From Marinomonas balearica (GTDB lineage Bacteria; Pseudomonadota; Gammaproteobacteria; Pseudomonadales; Marinomonadaceae), in the NCBI RefSeq assembly GCF_004362145.1, contig NZ_SNXC01000010.1, forward strand, positions 248,001 through 312,000: a DNA stretch of 64,000 bases. Direction: 5' to 3'. Position numbers and translations under genes: made by a program. Of the stretch, positions 61,645 through 64,000 are shown piece after piece; the first letter of the stretch is position 1, and each line of letters starts with the position of its first letter. The notes under the pieces were generated by a model, which made no database searches, was not told the DNA's origin, and saw nothing but the letters and a program-made list of their open reading frames with translations.

Positions 61645-63276
61645 TTAAATTTTGAATTTGCTTACTTGTCCATTTAAGTCCGACGCTAATACCATGAGTT
61701 GGTCGCTGGCGTCTGAAAGTTGCTCGGCTCCTTTGGCTGTATCTTGTGCAGAGTTGCTGATTCTTGTTAGGGAGGAGTTGATCTCCTCTGATACTAAATG
61801 TTGTTGCTCGCTGGCTGAAGCAATGTGTGTGTTCATTTCCGTGTTATTGCTGATTGATTGCGTAATATCAACAAAGCTTTGGCTGGCTTCAGTTGCTTTG
61901 ATGCCAACTTGGTCAGTTTCTTCTCTGCTCGTTTCTACTGATTGTACTGCGATACGTGTACCTTGTTGAAGCTTTTCGATTGTGCTTTGTATTTCAGTGG
62001 TTGACGTCTGTGTTCGCTGTGCCAGAGTTCTTACTTCATCCGCTACGACTGCAAACCCACGCCCCTGTTCCCCAGCGCGTGCCGCTTCTATAGCCGCATT
62101 GAGTGCAAGTAAATTAGTTTGCTCTGCAATGTCGTTGATGACATTAACCACTGAGTTGATGTTAAGAGTGTCGTTATCCACAGATTTTATTTGGCTAACA
62201 ACGTTTTCCATATTGTTCTTTAGGGAGCTTGCAGCATGGACGGTGCTTTCCATTACGGCGTTACCACTATCTGCTTTATCTTGCATGATTTTTGTATTTT
62301 GATTGGCTTGTTTGGCCTGGTCTGCAACCTCTAATGAAGTCGAAACCATTTCATTCATTGCACTCGAAACATGTTCAATCTCTTCTCTTTGGCTGTTTAT
62401 GTTTTTGCCTGCCATTGAGCTGATCGAGGTCATTTGAGAAGCAGCGCTAGTCAGTTGTTGAGTGGCATTACTGATTCCTGAAATTAGAATGCGTTGCTGC
62501 TCTTGCATGTGATTAAAATTTGCTGCAATTCTCGCGAGTTCATTCTTTCCTTTGCTTTCAATGTGTACTGTTAGGTCTGATTCCGTTGATACCTTTCGCA
62601 TGGCATTATTGAGTATGTCGAGTGGTGTGATGATCGATTTGTTTATGACATAGCCCGAAATAATAAGGAGTACGATAATAAGTGCGGTCAGCACCCAAAG
62701 CAGTATTGTCTGCTCTTTGTAGTCGGATTGGATGTCTTCACGTTCTTGCTTAGCTTCGGTTAGCTGTAAAGCCACGAGTTCGGTGATTTTTTCGCTGATT
62801 GGATCAATGGTTTTATACAGTGGGCCATTAAATGCGCTGACTGTGTTCTTTAGATCTGCTTCAGTGGTATTTTTTAATGCGTTTTCTAGTTGGTCTAACG
62901 AATTGTTTGCATCTATAAATAATGCTTCGGCTTCATGGGCTAACTTTGCTTCTTCGGGTTTGAGAGCGGTCGCCATGTATTTTTGCCACTTTTGCTTAAT
63001 CTCGCTTCTTGCTTGCTGTATTCCTCTAAGTGCTTCTGGGCCCGTCATAAGTCCAGCGTCGGCTTTGTTAACAGCATCGATCACAAAGACTGCGTAGTTA
63101 TCTGCAATGGTTTTTAGGTCTTCTAAAGGAATGACCCTGTCTTCATAAATTCGCCCGACGCCTTCGTTAGCTTGCTTTAGGTCAGATAAAGAAATCAAGA
63201 CGACTGCAATTATGCCAATAAGTGGTAGTAAGGAATTGAGGTTTAACCTTGTTTGAATCTTTAGATTTTTAAGCAT
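61645..63276 (-). CDS. Methyl-accepting chemotaxis protein
   Basis: A transmembrane chemoreceptor of 543 residues. TM1 lies at about 11-30 ([20 protein letters not shown]), a periplasmic four-helix-bundle sensor at about 31-188, TM2 at about 190-212, a HAMP domain at about 213-265 and the signalling domain to the end. The hairpin tip [20 protein letters not shown] is intact. No C-terminal CheR-tether pentapeptide (NWETF) is present. Upstream, GCCGATTT at 63309-63302 resembles a sigma-28 -10 element (GCCGATAA), without a clear -35. Ligand unknown; no che genes adjacent. Confidence 0.93.
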   Translation of the reverse strand: MLKNLKIQTRLNLNSLLPLIGIIAVVLISLSDLKQANEGVGRIYEDRVIPLEDLKTIADNYAVFVIDAVNKADAGLMTGPEALRGIQQARSEIKQKWQKYMATALKPEEAKLAHEAEALFIDANNSLDQLENALKNTTEADLKNTVSAFNGPLYKTIDPISEKITELVALQLTEAKQEREDIQSDYKEQTILLWVLTALIIVLLIISGYVINKSIITPLDILNNAMRKVSTESDLTVHIESKGKNELARIAANFNHMQEQQRILISGISNATQQLTSAASQMTSISSMAGKNINSQREEIEHVSSAMNEMVSTSLEVADQAKQANQNTKIMQDKADSGNAVMESTVHAASSLKNNMENVVSQIKSVDNDTLNINSVVNVINDIAEQTNLLALNAAIEAARAGEQGRGFAVVADEVRTLAQRTQTSTTEIQSTIEKLQQGTRIAVQSVETSREETDQVGIKATEASQSFVDITQSISNNTEMNTHIASASEQQHLVSEEINSSLTRISNSAQDTAKGAEQLSDASDQLMVLASDLNGQVSKFKI

Positions 63277-63585
63277 GCTGTCTCGTCCTTTGGATGTAAA
63301 AAAATCGGCGTTGACTATAAAGTGCCATTAGTTATTTTTATAATTTCCATAGGATATATCTATTATGTCTTAAATCTATAGTTGCTAATTCACGGGTTTT
63401 AGGTTGTTGTGGTTTCTCATTCAATCATTCAATCTGGAAATTGAAGCTTAGAGGTTATTGGAGGTATCTCCATTAGTTGTGAATCAGGCTTCTAAAAATT
63501 GCCTTAAAAAACATTGCTCTTCAAAGTGCTAGGGATTGGTGCTTATGTCATAATGAACTTATGTATAAAAAAGTAGAGGCAAGTT
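63277..63585. other. Intergenic region between divergent chemoreceptor and thioesterase genes
   Basis: No gene seen. It contains the possible sigma-28-like -10 element near the chemoreceptor and an AGAGG ribosome-binding site just before 63586. No long repeats or hairpins with T tracts were found. Confidence 0.45.
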
Positions 63586-64000
63586 ATGTCGAGTGAACCA
63601 GAGTCAAAAGGGCGTTTAACAACACGTACAGTGGCAATGCCAGCAGATACGAATCCAGCAGGTGATATTTTTGGTGGATGGGTTGTTTCCCAAATGGACT
63701 TGGCAGCAGGAATATGTGCAGGGCAACGCGCTCAGACGCGAGTTGTAACTGTATCGATCGACGGCATGAGTTTTATTCGTCCCGTTAAGGTTGGAGATAT
63801 CTTGGGGGTATACACCTACGTTGAATCTATTGGTCGAACGTCAATGAATATCCACGTAGAGGCTTGGGTTCGCCGTGGTCGAATCGGTCATCGGGAGAAG
63901 GTTACAGAGGCATCGTTCAAGTTTGTGGCAATTGATGATGATGGTAAGTCTATGCCGATACCGGCTGAAGAAGATCTGCCTGATTACGTTGATTTGAATT
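63586..64000 (+). CDS. yciA: Acyl-CoA thioesterase, YciA-like hotdog fold (3' end beyond window)
   Basis: The visible 138 codons encode a hotdog-fold acyl-CoA thioesterase: RTVAMPADTNPAGDIFGGW (catalytic Asp region), VVSQMDLAAGICAGQRAQTR, then VTVSIDGMSFIRPVKVGD and the acidic end. The pattern matches YciA/BACH-type cytosolic thioesterases with an Asp in the ADTNPAGDIFGG loop. AGAGG precedes the ATG. The frame runs off the right edge, and only the C-terminal tail should be lacking. Confidence 0.9.
   Translation, partial: MSSEPESKGRLTTRTVAMPADTNPAGDIFGGWVVSQMDLAAGICAGQRAQTRVVTVSIDGMSFIRPVKVGDILGVYTYVESIGRTSMNIHVEAWVRRGRIGHREKVTEASFKFVAIDDDGKSMPIPAEEDLPDYVDLN

Noticed and set aside
63311..63344. 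Plus-strand promoter TTGACT ... TATAAT for the thioesterase gene
   Set aside because: The hexamers are 22 bases apart, too far for a sigma-70 promoter, and lie over 240 bases from the gene.

Overview
The window looks like a chromosomal segment of a marine gammaproteobacterium of the Oceanospirillales type, with Marinomonas or a close relative as my best guess. The basis is gene content and order: gacA-uvrC-pgsA followed by Gly-Cys-Leu tRNAs, gloB/yafS/rnhA/dnaQ, tusDCB-tusE beside yccA, kdkA/lpxL-type LPS genes, acpH and cti, at moderate GC content judged by eye. The genus is an inference. The bulk is housekeeping or ordinary accessory sequence with short gaps and many 4-bp start/stop overlaps.

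Layout. 1-5572 (minus): a five-gene peptide-type ABC importer, whose last ATPase gene is cut by the window edge. 5885-6475: acpH. 6804-13914: a polymorphic-toxin locus, made of a 1779-residue Rhs protein with an unrecognised His-rich C-terminal toxin and an adjacent immunity candidate, followed by a decayed orphan Rhs tip carrying an EndoU-like toxin remnant and a still intact second immunity candidate. 14184-16622: a secreted M4-type metalloprotease lipoprotein. 16598-17285: an AraC gene fragment and two copies of a palindromic repeat. 17287-34857: a TauE/SafE exporter with divergent LysR regulator, alkC, a GNAT enzyme, the ribosome-assembly GTPase gene ylqF, yacL, the fatty-acid cis-trans isomerase gene cti, a flavin oxidoreductase, a diguanylate cyclase, LPS genes (lpxL-like, kdkA, a family-9 glycosyltransferase), a MetF-like protein, DUF1285 and a DEAD-box helicase. 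34976-40526: a LysR regulator that seems to start at ATT, mltD, gloB, yafS, rnhA, dnaQ.

40654-50358 is the main metabolic island: fepBDGC (ferric catecholate uptake) divergent from entCEBA-entD (2,3-dihydroxybenzoate synthesis and activation, with a carrier domain and its phosphopantetheinyl transferase). Fur-box-like sequences lie in the shared promoter region. No entF-type NRPS, outer-membrane receptor, exporter or esterase gene is present in the window.

50380-58513 carries sulfur relay (tusE, tusBCD), yccA, hpf, a primosome pair (a DnaT-like protein and a lambda-P-like putative helicase loader), gacA/uvrY, uvrC and pgsA. 58587-59239 holds a tRNA Gly-Cys-Leu cassette present twice in tandem, each copy ending in a terminator that shares bases with the tRNA-Leu 3' end. 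59240-61620 holds a membrane-anchored coiled-coil DUF4041/GIY-YIG protein gene bracketed by 64-bp direct repeats. The window ends with a chemoreceptor gene and the start of a YciA-type thioesterase gene.

The parts most worth a second look are the repeat-bracketed DUF4041/GIY-YIG gene, the catechol siderophore locus without an assembly enzyme, the Rhs toxin and its decayed EndoU neighbour, the DnaT/P-like pair, and the ATT-initiated LysR gene.
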